The notes beneath the pieces are model-generated. The model searched no databases. It was not told where the DNA came from and worked only from the letters and a program-made list of their open reading frames with translations. Made by a program: the position numbers and the translations under genes. This document shows positions 7,728 to 17,300 of a DNA stretch of 64,000 nt, piece after piece (positions within the stretch are counted from its first letter, which is position 1; each line of letters opens with the position of its first letter). The DNA is taken from contig JAWKNO010000001.1 of the NCBI GenBank assembly GCA_041391665.1, positions 2,356,001 through 2,420,000 on the forward strand, written 5' to 3'. The DNA comes from Bacteroidia bacterium (GTDB taxonomy: Bacteria; Bacteroidota; Bacteroidia; J057).

Positions 7728-10172
7728 TTACTGGATCGTGATAGTTTCGAAATTCCAGGGAACAACAATTTCTGTGGTGACGGGAGTGAAACTGATACTG
7801 GTTTCATTTCCGTCAACTACGCATTTAACCGATTTGTAGGGCAGGCCGTGGAAGATCACACGAAACTTGTCATAAGTAGGTTGAAATGCTCCGTTGCGAA
7901 ATTGTGAGAGGGTGAATTTTTTACTTTCTCCTGAAACCCTGAAGTTGTGGAGGAGATATTTTCCCTCCAGATAATCATAACCATCTCCCGCATCTGAGTA
8001 GAGGATACTTTTTTCCTCACCGTTTTTATAATAAACGTGGAGGGCCATTTCTCTAATGGGTTTTTCGCCTACATATTGCATGACCGGTGCCATGGGTATG
8101 ATTCCGCCTGCACGTACATACATAGGAATGTCTTCTAACGTAGCATCGGCCCATATTTCCTGCTCTCCGGGAATCGGTTGATTGGTATTAAAGTCGTACC
8201 ATATACCTTCCGGAAGATACAGATACCGTCCTTCTGCATCCGGCTCTGAGATTGGACAGACCAGCAGGTGATCACCTGTACAAAATTCCTCCATGCGGTG
8301 CAGCGTCTCCGGGTCGTGCTGGTCGAGAAAAGACAACGGCCGGAGTATCGGGGTGCCATGGGTACAGTATTGCCAGAAGGCTGTATAAAGCAGGGGTATC
8401 AGTTTATACCGAAGTTCAATGGTTTTTCGCGCAATATCTGTATACTCATCGCCAAATGACCAGGGCTCCTGATCTATTTGTTTCCCGCTCTGAAGATTTT
8501 CTGCAATGGCAGTTTCATCAATCGCCGAATCTCCTGTCGCATTTGGGCCAATAGAGTGAACGCGATACAACGGGTGAAAAACGCCGAGCTGTAGCCATCT
8601 CACAAACAATTCTCCATCTGGCATATCATTAAACCCTCCGACATCGGAGCCCACATGCGAAAACCCTGAAATACTCAATCGCTGAGACTGAATGCTCGCA
8701 AGCTGAAGGTGTTCCCAACTAGCAACATTATCGCCTGTCCATACGGAAGCAAACCGCTGTCCGCCGGCATAGGTAGCGCGGGTAATCAGAAAAGGTCTCC
8801 TAGGGTACCCAAAATGTTTGACACCGTCATAAGAAGCGCGGGACATTTGCATCCCATAGACATTATGCGCTTTCCGGTGGCTGGTCATATTGCCATCGTA
8901 ATCGTGCCGCACGTCTTCAGGAAAGGTTTTGTTGGGAACATCAAAGATCGCCGGCTCGTTCATATCGTTCCATACCCCTCTTACGCCCATACGTCGGATA
9001 AGGTCGCGGAAAAGACCTGACCACCAGGTACGTACCACAGGTCTTGTATAATCGGGAAAAAAACATTCTCCCGGCCATACCTTGCCTTTTACATAAGGCC
9101 CGTCTGACCTTCTGCAGAAATAGTCGTTTTCCAGTGCCTCTTTAAAAACTTTGTAGTTGGGATCAATTTTAATACCCGGATCAATGATTACCACTGTCTT
9201 AAAACCCTCTTTTTCGAGGTCGGAGATCATACCTGAGGGGTCGGGGAAATGCTGGTTATTCCAGGTAAAACAGCGATACCCGTCCATATAGTCGATATCC
9301 AGGTAGATGCCATCACAGGGGATACGCCGCTGGCGAAACTCTGCAGCAAGATTTCTGACGACTGATTCTGGATAATAACTCCATTTGCATTGGTGAAAAC
9401 CTAAAGCCCAAAGCGGTGGAAGTTCGGGACGTCCGGTGAGAAGGGTATATCTTTCGGCTACAGAAATCAGTTCCGGGCCATAAATAAAGTAGTAATTCAT
9501 TTCTCCTCCGTGTGCCCAGAAACTGGTGGCATCTTCCCGCTCTTTGGCGAAGTCAAAATATGACTGGAAGGAATTGTCGAAAAATACGCCATAAGCGCGA
9601 CCTTCATTTAGTCCGTAGTAAAAGGGAATAGCGCGGTAGAGGGGATCGGTTGTGGCAGAATATCCAAAACAATCAGTCACCCAGTTTTGCAGCCGTTCTC
9701 CCCGAAGGTTTAAATGGCAGGACTTATCACCAAGACCAAAATAACTTTCTTCGGGCTGCGCCTTTTTGGACATTTGAACAATGGGGTTACCCCAGTCTCC
9801 ATTTTCCCAGTGAAAACCCTTATCGTCATCCAGAATGATTTTGCCTTTCAGGTCAAGCAGACTTGTTTGCAGGCCTTTTTTGGCAATCCGGCAGCTGATT
9901 TCTTCCGTTTGAATATGCAAAAACCCAGAGGTTTCCGTCATTTTCCAATTACTATGAACAGCCTGGAAAGAGGGATCTATAGCATAGGAAAAATCTTTTT
10001 CAGGGTAACCATCAAGCACATATCTGAATCGAAGAATATGCGGTGCAAGGACCGTAATGTGCAGGGCTACCTGATTGTCGCAATAAATCGTACCTGTATA
10101 TTCGGATTTTTCCCAGTGATGTATCGTTCCCGGAGAAAATTCCTTTTTATTAGATGCTGTTTCTGTGTTCAT
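7728..10172 (-). CDS. Glycoside hydrolase family 31 alpha-glucosidase
   Basis: 814 residues, full length for bacterial GH31. An N-terminal beta-sandwich (about 1-230) precedes the TIM barrel. The nucleophile motif GVWNDMNEPAIF is near residue 400 and the acid/base region HVGSDVGGF near 507; C-terminal beta domains follow. It hydrolyses terminal alpha-linked glucose (or xylose) from oligosaccharides. No signal peptide is seen (it starts MNTETASNKKEF), so it probably acts in the cytoplasm on imported sugars. It starts 3 bases after the glpD stop, so the two are very likely co-transcribed, linking glucan breakdown with glycerol-phosphate oxidation. The exact linkage specificity cannot be read. 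Confidence 0.93.
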   Translation of the reverse strand: MNTETASNKKEFSPGTIHHWEKSEYTGTIYCDNQVALHITVLAPHILRFRYVLDGYPEKDFSYAIDPSFQAVHSNWKMTETSGFLHIQTEEISCRIAKKGLQTSLLDLKGKIILDDDKGFHWENGDWGNPIVQMSKKAQPEESYFGLGDKSCHLNLRGERLQNWVTDCFGYSATTDPLYRAIPFYYGLNEGRAYGVFFDNSFQSYFDFAKEREDATSFWAHGGEMNYYFIYGPELISVAERYTLLTGRPELPPLWALGFHQCKWSYYPESVVRNLAAEFRQRRIPCDGIYLDIDYMDGYRCFTWNNQHFPDPSGMISDLEKEGFKTVVIIDPGIKIDPNYKVFKEALENDYFCRRSDGPYVKGKVWPGECFFPDYTRPVVRTWWSGLFRDLIRRMGVRGVWNDMNEPAIFDVPNKTFPEDVRHDYDGNMTSHRKAHNVYGMQMSRASYDGVKHFGYPRRPFLITRATYAGGQRFASVWTGDNVASWEHLQLASIQSQRLSISGFSHVGSDVGGFNDMPDGELFVRWLQLGVFHPLYRVHSIGPNATGDSAIDETAIAENLQSGKQIDQEPWSFGDEYTDIARKTIELRYKLIPLLYTAFWQYCTHGTPILRPLSFLDQHDPETLHRMEEFCTGDHLLVCPISEPDAEGRYLYLPEGIWYDFNTNQPIPGEQEIWADATLEDIPMYVRAGGIIPMAPVMQYVGEKPIREMALHVYYKNGEEKSILYSDAGDGYDYLEGKYLLHNFRVSGESKKFTLSQFRNGAFQPTYDKFRVIFHGLPYKSVKCVVDGNETSISFTPVTTEIVVPWNFETITIQ

Positions 10173-10175
10173 TGT

Positions 10176-11828
10176 TTATGATTTTTTGGGAAATTCGGCA
10201 GCAATTTCCATGGCCTGATCCACCCATTCGTTTTCCTGCGCCACACGTGCCTGATCCCAACCCAATTGCCGGCTTAGTTCTTCAATTACTGGCTTTTTAA
10301 GCTTACGGACGCTGTCTATGTCAAAGTAAAGCCTTCCGGTTCTTCTGCTAAAAAAATCCATAGTTGATTGAACCATTTCAAAATTCAGGCCAAACCACAG
10401 CTCTGCCATGACCAGTCCCATCGGAGTATGATCCGCTCCACTGAGGAAATGATCCAAGATAATTTCTGTTTGCTGGCCATAATTATGCACGAGATATTCC
10501 GCTTCCCAATGGTCGAAGCCCAGTGGCTGGAGTTGGCTGTGCACTACTTTTTTGAAGATTTCAACATCTTCAGCATTCTTAAAGCCGCCACCTGAAATGA
10601 TAATATGTTGCGTTGTGCACTTTTGAAAAGTCTGTTGGTATTTTTTTGAAAGCCGTTTCGCTACTACATCCACCACTCTTTCGGCCATTTTCCGGTATCC
10701 GGTAAGTTTTCCTCCTGCAATAGACACAAGTTTGGTGGGGGAAATAAATATTTCGTCTTTTCTGGAAAGCTCAGAGGAGGATTTTCCTTCTTCATGAATC
10801 AACGGGCGTAGTCCTGCCCAGCTTGACACCACATCTTCCACGGTAAGGTGTGTTGACGGAAACGTATGCCTGACCCCTTCAATCAGATATTGAACATCTT
10901 CCAGATTGGTGCGTGGGTTTTCCTTATTTCCGGTATAATCGGTATCGGTTGTTCCTATATAAGTGATTTTTCCTCTGGGGATGGCAAATACCATACGACC
11001 GTCGGGCATATCAAAGTAGATCGACTGATGTACGGGAAATTTTGCATGAGGCACAACGATATGAACGCCTTTGGTCAGGTGAAGGCGTTTTTCATTCATG
11101 GACTGATTTTGTGTGCGAAGATCATCTACCCAGGGGCCGGCAGCATTGACTACCTGGTGTGCCTTTATTTGAAACAATTCTCCAGAGATGAGGTCTTTAC
11201 ATTCTGCCCCGGAAACTCTGTCATCTTTGTAAAGAAACCCTGTGGCCTCCACATAATTGATGGGATGGGCATGGTATAATGCCGCTGTTTTGAGGACTTC
11301 CAGAGTGAGGCGCGCATCGTCGGTGCGGTATTCGGCATATAGGCCCGCGCCTTCGAGAATGTCTGTGCGGAGGAGAGGCTCGCGTGCCATGGTTTCTTCT
11401 TTGGAAAGCATGACTCTTTGTTCTGCACTTTCCACACCGGCCAATACATCGTAAACCATCAGTCCCATAGAGGTGGTAAACTTTCCATAAGTCCCGCCCT
11501 CTATCAGGGGCAACAACATTTTTTCGGAAACAACCAGATGGGGTGCCAAATGGTGTACGATGGCTCGTTCTCTTCCGACTTCTCTTACAAGTCCGATTTC
11601 CAGTTGTTTGAGGTATCGCAACCCACCGTGGATCAGTTTGGTTGACCGGCTGCTTGTACCTGCGGCAAAATCCTGTTTGTCCACCAATGCGACAGTCATG
11701 CCTCTTGATGCGGCGTCCAAGGCGATTCCTGCACCTGTAGCACCACCACCTATGATTAGCAGGTCGTATTCTTTTTGAGCAAGAATTTGAATGAGAGATT
11801 TTCTTTCTGAGCTTGCAAAGTAATTCAT
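10176..11828 (-). CDS. glpD: Aerobic glycerol-3-phosphate dehydrogenase
   Basis: 550 residues. The N-terminal FAD-binding Rossmann motif is plain (LLIIGGGATGAGIALDAAS, about residues 19-37). The family signature follows (SSRSTKLIHGGLRYL), as do substrate-binding segments (ITYIGTTDTDYTG) and the C-terminal helical DAO_C domain. It oxidises sn-glycerol 3-phosphate to dihydroxyacetone phosphate and passes electrons to quinone at the inner face of the membrane. It is the first gene of a two-gene unit with the GH31 enzyme. The product enters glycolysis via triosephosphate isomerase, which is encoded elsewhere in this window. Confidence 0.94.
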   Translation of the reverse strand: MNYFASSERKSLIQILAQKEYDLLIIGGGATGAGIALDAASRGMTVALVDKQDFAAGTSSRSTKLIHGGLRYLKQLEIGLVREVGRERAIVHHLAPHLVVSEKMLLPLIEGGTYGKFTTSMGLMVYDVLAGVESAEQRVMLSKEETMAREPLLRTDILEGAGLYAEYRTDDARLTLEVLKTAALYHAHPINYVEATGFLYKDDRVSGAECKDLISGELFQIKAHQVVNAAGPWVDDLRTQNQSMNEKRLHLTKGVHIVVPHAKFPVHQSIYFDMPDGRMVFAIPRGKITYIGTTDTDYTGNKENPRTNLEDVQYLIEGVRHTFPSTHLTVEDVVSSWAGLRPLIHEEGKSSSELSRKDEIFISPTKLVSIAGGKLTGYRKMAERVVDVVAKRLSKKYQQTFQKCTTQHIIISGGGFKNAEDVEIFKKVVHSQLQPLGFDHWEAEYLVHNYGQQTEIILDHFLSGADHTPMGLVMAELWFGLNFEMVQSTMDFFSRRTGRLYFDIDSVRKLKKPVIEELSRQLGWDQARVAQENEWVDQAMEIAAEFPKKS

Positions 11829-11876
11829 GGCAGGATATTACGGGATTTTCCGGAGAGAAGCCAAATGTGCTGTAAA

Positions 11877-11916
11877 ATAAAAAAAGAGGCACACCAGCAA
11901 TCACTGCGTGTACCTC
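11877..11916 (-). terminator. Intrinsic terminator after the lgt-rluD unit
   Basis: On the minus strand GAGGTACAC pairs with GTGTGCCTC (one G-U pair), extended by CAG/CTG with a bulge, and is followed by a run of T. It lies about 170 bases downstream of the pseudouridine synthase stop and just before glpD. Confidence 0.7.
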
Positions 11917-12085
11917 TCCTTTCCTCAAAAATTGCTATATAAATACTAACTACGCTGCGAATATCAGTATTTTCCTGATTCAAGTCAATATGTATCTATG
12001 CGAAAATGAGACATATCCTTTCCGTAATCGATAACGTGAACCATTTAGAGCATAAAAAATATTTTATTTTTTTTTCAAGCAGCCC

Positions 12086-13177
12086 TTATTCAGAGGGGTT
12101 TTTTGCCCAGTTGCGAAATTTTTCAATTGCCCCGGCCATATCTTCGGGCAAATCTGTATCAAATTTCATGCGCATTCCGGTTACCGGATGATCTAGTGAT
12201 AGCGATTTGGCGTGTAGTGCCTGCCGGGGCAAAATTTCAAAACAATTGTGAATAAATTGCTGGTATTTTTTTGTAGGAGGCCCGTTGAGTTGTTTGTCTC
12301 CGCCATATTCTTTGTCAGAAAAAAGCGTATGGCCGATATGTTTCATATGGACGCGGATCTGGTGTGTCCTGCCCGTTTCCAGTTTACACCTCACCAACGT
12401 TACTACACCAAACCGCTCAATCACTTCGTAATGGGTTACGCCATGTTTTCCTGTTTCTCCATCCGGGTAAGGGTAGTAGATCTTGCGGTTTTTGGGGTGT
12501 CTGCCAATATGTGCGACAATGGTTCCTTTGTCCTGCTCTACATTTCCCCATACCAGTGCCTGATATTCCCGGTCAGTAGTGCGGTCAAAAAACTGTTTGG
12601 ACAAATGCGCCATGGCGTATTCTGTCTTGGCAATCACAATGATGCCTGAAGTGTCGCGGTCAATGCGGTGAACCAGTCCCGGGCGGGGATTTTCTGAAGC
12701 TGTGAGAGGTTTGGGAAGGTGATCAAAATACCAGAGCAGGCCATGTACCAGGGTATGTGTTCGGTGGCCAAAACTGGGATGACAAACCATTCCGGGTGGT
12801 TTGTGAATGATCAGCAGGCTTTCATCTTCATAGCGGATATCCAGCGGAATTTCCTCAGGCTCCAGTTCCGGCGGGGGAGGGTAGGGCAGAAGGAGTTTGA
12901 CCTCATCGCCAGGCTTCACTTTGTAGGAAACCTTTACCGGATTTCCATTGACAGAAATCGAACCTGTACCAGAAGCATTTTTAATTCTCGAACGAGAGGT
13001 GAAAGGCAGAAGGTTGGAAAGAAATTTATCTATTCGCAGGGGCTTCTGTCCACCGGTAACCTGAAGGGTAAAATGTTCAAACAGGCTATCCTCTTCCAAT
13101 TCCGGCAACTCAGGATCATCTTTCCGGCTGTAGTGTCTGACTATGTTCTTTTCGCCGTTGCGCTCTGCTTTTTCCAT
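12086..13177 (-). CDS. rluD: RluA/RluD-family 23S rRNA pseudouridine synthase
   Basis: 363 residues. An S4 RNA-binding domain lies at about residues 47-110 (LRIDKFLSNLLPFTSRSRI). The catalytic domain has the family motif HRIDRDTSGIIVIAKT with the catalytic Asp (about residue 170) and later the GRTHQIRVHMKHIGH segment. It converts specific uridines of large-subunit rRNA to pseudouridine. About 45 acidic residues precede the S4 domain. The gene begins inside the 3' end of lgt (37-base overlap), which suggests translational coupling. No other Met lies before the S4 domain, so the start is reasonably firm. The exact target uridine (RluD versus RluC type) is inferred only from domain order. Confidence 0.88.
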   Translation of the reverse strand: MEKAERNGEKNIVRHYSRKDDPELPELEEDSLFEHFTLQVTGGQKPLRIDKFLSNLLPFTSRSRIKNASGTGSISVNGNPVKVSYKVKPGDEVKLLLPYPPPPELEPEEIPLDIRYEDESLLIIHKPPGMVCHPSFGHRTHTLVHGLLWYFDHLPKPLTASENPRPGLVHRIDRDTSGIIVIAKTEYAMAHLSKQFFDRTTDREYQALVWGNVEQDKGTIVAHIGRHPKNRKIYYPYPDGETGKHGVTHYEVIERFGVVTLVRCKLETGRTHQIRVHMKHIGHTLFSDKEYGGDKQLNGPPTKKYQQFIHNCFEILPRQALHAKSLSLDHPVTGMRMKFDTDLPEDMAGAIEKFRNWAKNPSE

Positions 13178-14313
13178 TTGAATGTAGCGTAATAAAAAAG
13201 AACGATACCAAAAATCATCAACACGGAGGAGATAATCTCTGCCTGAGTAATCTCTGCTCCGAAGATATTGTAGGTGGAATTAACCCTGATTTTTTCAATA
13301 AGAAATCGTTCCAGACCATTAAAAAACAGGTAGATCCCGGAAAGCTGGCCCCAATAAGGCATACGTTTTCTGATCAGCCAAAGCCCTGCAAAAATGACCA
13401 GCGCCATCACGATCTCATAAAATGGTGTGGGAAAAACGGGCGTTGCGAGCACATGGCAATAATCGCCGGTACAGCCTTCAATGGGTATGCCATCGTTCAG
13501 GACGTTGTGAGGGTAGTTATAAGCCCACATCCAATCGGGAAGGAAACTCATCCAGTCTGGTTTCGGTGCTGTATTGGCAATTCCCCAGTCGCCGTCTCCT
13601 GCGGTTTGACAGCCAATACGTCCGATGCCATATCCAAGCATTAATGCCGGGGCGAAAGCATCTGCAAAGGGAAGCAATGGATATCCTTTTTTTACCACAA
13701 ACCAACCAATTCCTACTGCTGCACAGATCAGTCCGCCATAAAATGTAAGCCCGCTGAATGAAAGCAGTGAACCTATCGGATCCTCTATAAAATCGTGGAT
13801 ATATTCGAGGTTGTGAAAGATTTTTGCGCCCAAAATCCCCGCTACAAAAGCAATCGTAAGCACCGTTCCCAATTCATTGAGAATGCCTTGTTCCTGCTCT
13901 ACAACCTGCGGTTTGTCATTGCGGCGTTTCCAGAATTCATAAAATTTGTATCCTCCCCCTGCAACAGCAAAGGCCAGTCCCCAGGGAACAGAGCCTTTCA
14001 TCGATAGGATCGCCGCCTGCGGATTGTGGGCAAATGCTGCATAATCGTCGATCATTAAACCGACTTTAAAACCCAGTATCCCAAACAGGAGAAAGTTGAT
14101 CAGAATTTCCGTCTCTTTAATCGGGCCACCGAGGGTAACCTTTACTTTGTGCGTTTTAAATTCTCCCAGACCCTGTCTTCGTTTCAGGTCTGCTTGTAGC
14201 ACGAGATATGCTGCAATAAAACACAACGCGACAAAAAAGCCGAAGGACTGGATGGGCAGAATAATATCCCACCCAAATATGTCATTTAAAATATCACTGA
14301 TTCTTGGATACAT
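13141..14313 (-). CDS. lgt: Prolipoprotein diacylglyceryl transferase
   Basis: 390 residues, inner-membrane enzyme that adds diacylglycerol to the lipobox Cys of prolipoproteins. The signature region reads GYGIGRIGCQTAGDGDWG (about residue 230); the GRIGC form replaces the GRIGNF of proteobacteria, which I recall as common in Bacteroidota. Several membrane helices are visible (SFGFFVALCFIAAYLVL near the N-terminus; VMALVIFAGLWLI and a C-terminal IISSVLMIFGIVLFYY). It is longer than the ~290-residue E. coli enzyme because of a charged insertion (about 125-145, FWKRRNDKPQVVEQEQ) and a hydrophilic loop with PDWMSFLPDWMW. It overlaps the pseudouridine synthase gene. It serves the lipoproteins seen here (lipoprotein at 4.6 kb, cyclophilin at 23.8 kb). 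Confidence 0.92.
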   Translation of the reverse strand: MYPRISDILNDIFGWDIILPIQSFGFFVALCFIAAYLVLQADLKRRQGLGEFKTHKVKVTLGGPIKETEILINFLLFGILGFKVGLMIDDYAAFAHNPQAAILSMKGSVPWGLAFAVAGGGYKFYEFWKRRNDKPQVVEQEQGILNELGTVLTIAFVAGILGAKIFHNLEYIHDFIEDPIGSLLSFSGLTFYGGLICAAVGIGWFVVKKGYPLLPFADAFAPALMLGYGIGRIGCQTAGDGDWGIANTAPKPDWMSFLPDWMWAYNYPHNVLNDGIPIEGCTGDYCHVLATPVFPTPFYEIVMALVIFAGLWLIRKRMPYWGQLSGIYLFFNGLERFLIEKIRVNSTYNIFGAEITQAEIISSVLMIFGIVLFYYATFKWKKQSATAKRT

Positions 14314-14373
14314 GCAGGCAGATTTCGGTGTTTGGCCCCCAAAGATACAAAGATTTGTATTTGTTGGAGACCT

Positions 14374-17300
14374 TTACCGGATTAATGTTACGGTTCCTGC
14401 TCGTTGTACCCGGGTTCCATCGTTAATAGTAGCATCAATAACCCAGACATATACGCCTTCCTGAACGGCATTTCCATTCTTGTTTCGGCCATTCCAGTAC
14501 TCAGACATATTGTACAGCGTTACGAGGTGATGCCCCCAGCGATCGTAGATATCCATATTCATTCGCACTACACCGATACCCACAGGGAAGAAATTGTCAT
14601 TATGTCCGTCTCCATTGGGGGTAAATGCATTGGGAACATAGATGGCTCCGGGCGGTATCAGGTAGAAAGTTTTGGTTGCTGTGTCGGGGCAGCCAAAATT
14701 TGTATCGTAAGCAATCAGCATTACTGTGTAGATACCCTCTTTGCGATAGGTATGAGTGGGGTTTTCTTCATCTGATTCCCCGCCATCGCCAAATTCCCAG
14801 TGATAGGCTATCGCACCCTGAGAGAGATTGGTAAACCTGACACCCTTTTCATTGAAAATAATGGTATCGCTGATCCCCAGATCATGCTCAAAATCTGCAA
14901 TCGGAGGGTCTTGTGTACCCACGGCAACTTCCAGTGTCTGCACGCAGTTGTTGGAGTCTGTTACCGTTACGGTGTAGGGACCGCCAAAAGGGATTCCATA
15001 TAAATTGGTGGCGGTAGGGCCTTCCTGGGGCGGAGTAGTTTGCCAGGTATAGCGATATTCGGGAATACCGCCACTTGCCTGTACGGTTGCAGCGCCATTG
15101 TCGAGATTACAGAAAGCATTCTCGATGTCAATAATTTCAATGACAATAGGATCTGGTTGAGAAATCGTAACGGTATCAATCAGCACACAGTTGTTGGTAT
15201 CAGTGACCGTAATTACGTAGTCTCCGGCAGCGAGATCAAATACAGCCTGATTGTCGCCTCCGTTGGACCATGTGTAGATATAGGGGGGGAGTCCGCCCGT
15301 AGCCTCAACAAAAGCAGATCCATCGGTACCCCCAAAGCAGGTTACGTCAGTGTACAGGGTAGTATCAAATGCAAACAGGGGTGGCCCGATTACTTCTGTA
15401 CTTACGGAAATCTGGCAGTCATTGGCATCACTGACGAGTACCACATAGTTTCCTGCGGGTAGATTGGTAATGGTCTGAGTGGTTGCGCCTGTCGTCCATT
15501 CGTAGCGGTAGGGAGGCACTCCGCCAGTGATCATGGCAGTTGCAATCGCATTGCTATCTCCGAGGCAGCGCAATTCGGTTACGTCTATTTCTCCCAGGAG
15601 TTTGGGCGGTTCGTTGATTTCTGCGGTAGTTTCTGCCGTACACCCATTTGCATCTCTGAGAATGATTGCATAAGGGCCTGCGGGAAGATTATTTAGTGTG
15701 GGGCCTGGCACAAATGTATTGGCAGTATCAACCGAAAAAACATAAGGTTGAGTACCGCCGGTTCCTGCAAGAGTAATCGTACCTGATGGCGTACCAAAAC
15801 AATCAGCATCACTGGTATTGACAACATTTACGCCCACCAGAGAGGGTTCTATAATCTGAACAGTTACAGAGTCGGGGCAGTCAAATTTGTCCTTGACATA
15901 CAAAGTGTAAGAACCTGCGCCCAGATTGGGGAAAATGCTGTCATTGACATAATTGACTCCATCGATCGAATAGGTAAAGTCTGGCACACCTCCCAAAGCT
16001 TGTACTACGATCATTCCATCATGAAGCCCAAAGCAGGAGATATCCTCTTTTTGTGCGATGACAGCATTCAACGGTAGCGGTTCCAGTATTTCAAAGGGAA
16101 CATCTGCTTCACAACCCTTTATATCTCTGATCGTAACCGTATAATTTCCTGCTGCCAGGTTGAAGAAAATATTGGGGGATCCAAACGGGCCTCCATCCAG
16201 GGACATCTGAAAAGGCGAAGTTCCCCCTTTCGCAATAATAGTGGCTTGCCCGGTGAATTCACCATTACATTCTACATCAATTTTATTGCCTACCAGTCCA
16301 TAAAGAGAATCTGGTTCGGTAATGAAGAAGGCCAGACTATATTCACATATATCGGCATCTATTATGGAGATGAAGTGAGGGCCGGGTGCCAGGCCTGTAA
16401 AATGGGTACTGTTGATATATGGACCATTATCAATAGAAAACTGATAGGGTGGCATACCATCTGTCGCAGAGATCCAGACTTCTCCGTCTGATCCGCCATA
16501 ACACGAGACTGGCTTGATCGAGTCTACCTGTCCCCATGGATCAGAAATTTCAAGGATTTCTGCTGAAACCGTATCCGTACAACCCAGTGAGTCTGTGACA
16601 ATGGTGAAATAGGTTCCCGGAAAAAGTCCGGAGACTGTTCCACTGGCCGATGGTGGGCTATAACCGGGTATTTCAAAAATATATGAAGGCGTACCACCTG
16701 AGGCAGAAACAAATACAGAGCCCAGGTTATTGCTGCAATTGGTATTTATCTGGCTGTCGAGAACTGCAACAAGTGGGGTATTAGGTTGATTGATGGCAAT
16801 ACCGGGGATATTGGCTGTACACCCATTGTCATCCATTACCGTGAAAGTGTAGGTGCCGGCAGTGAGGAAGGAGAATACAGGCACAGATACAAAATTGACA
16901 CCGTCTATGGCGTAGGTATAATTGGGTGTACCTCCGGAAGCAGATACGGAGATGGTTCCGGTACTGTCGCCAGCACAAAAGATATCTGTCGTACCTGTTA
17001 TTGCCGGAATAAGCGGTGCTGGTTCGGATATCACTACTACGCCTGTATCTGTACAGCTGGCTGCATCTTGCACGACCACCGAATATGTTCCCGCTGGCAG
17101 GTTTATCGCTGAAGCACTGCTGGAAACGTTGGGTGTCCATACAAAACTGTTTCCACCCGCGCCTCCATAGGTAACGACAGTTGCTGTTCCGTCATTGGCA
17201 CCGTTGCACTGTACGTCTGAAGAACTCATGGTTACAGTCAGCGGGGGGGTAACGTTGATCGTGACATTTTGTACAGATGTACCGCAGCCATTGCTTACGG

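Noticed and set aside
11221..11928. 235-codon minus-strand frame within glpD
   Set aside because: It is an out-of-frame, Arg-rich shadow of glpD with no domain.
15100..17230. Periodic repeats that could suggest a CRISPR array or tandem DNA repeat
   Set aside because: The periodicity is at protein level (SprB repeats of ~75 residues), the DNA copies differ, and there are no identical short repeats with unique spacers.
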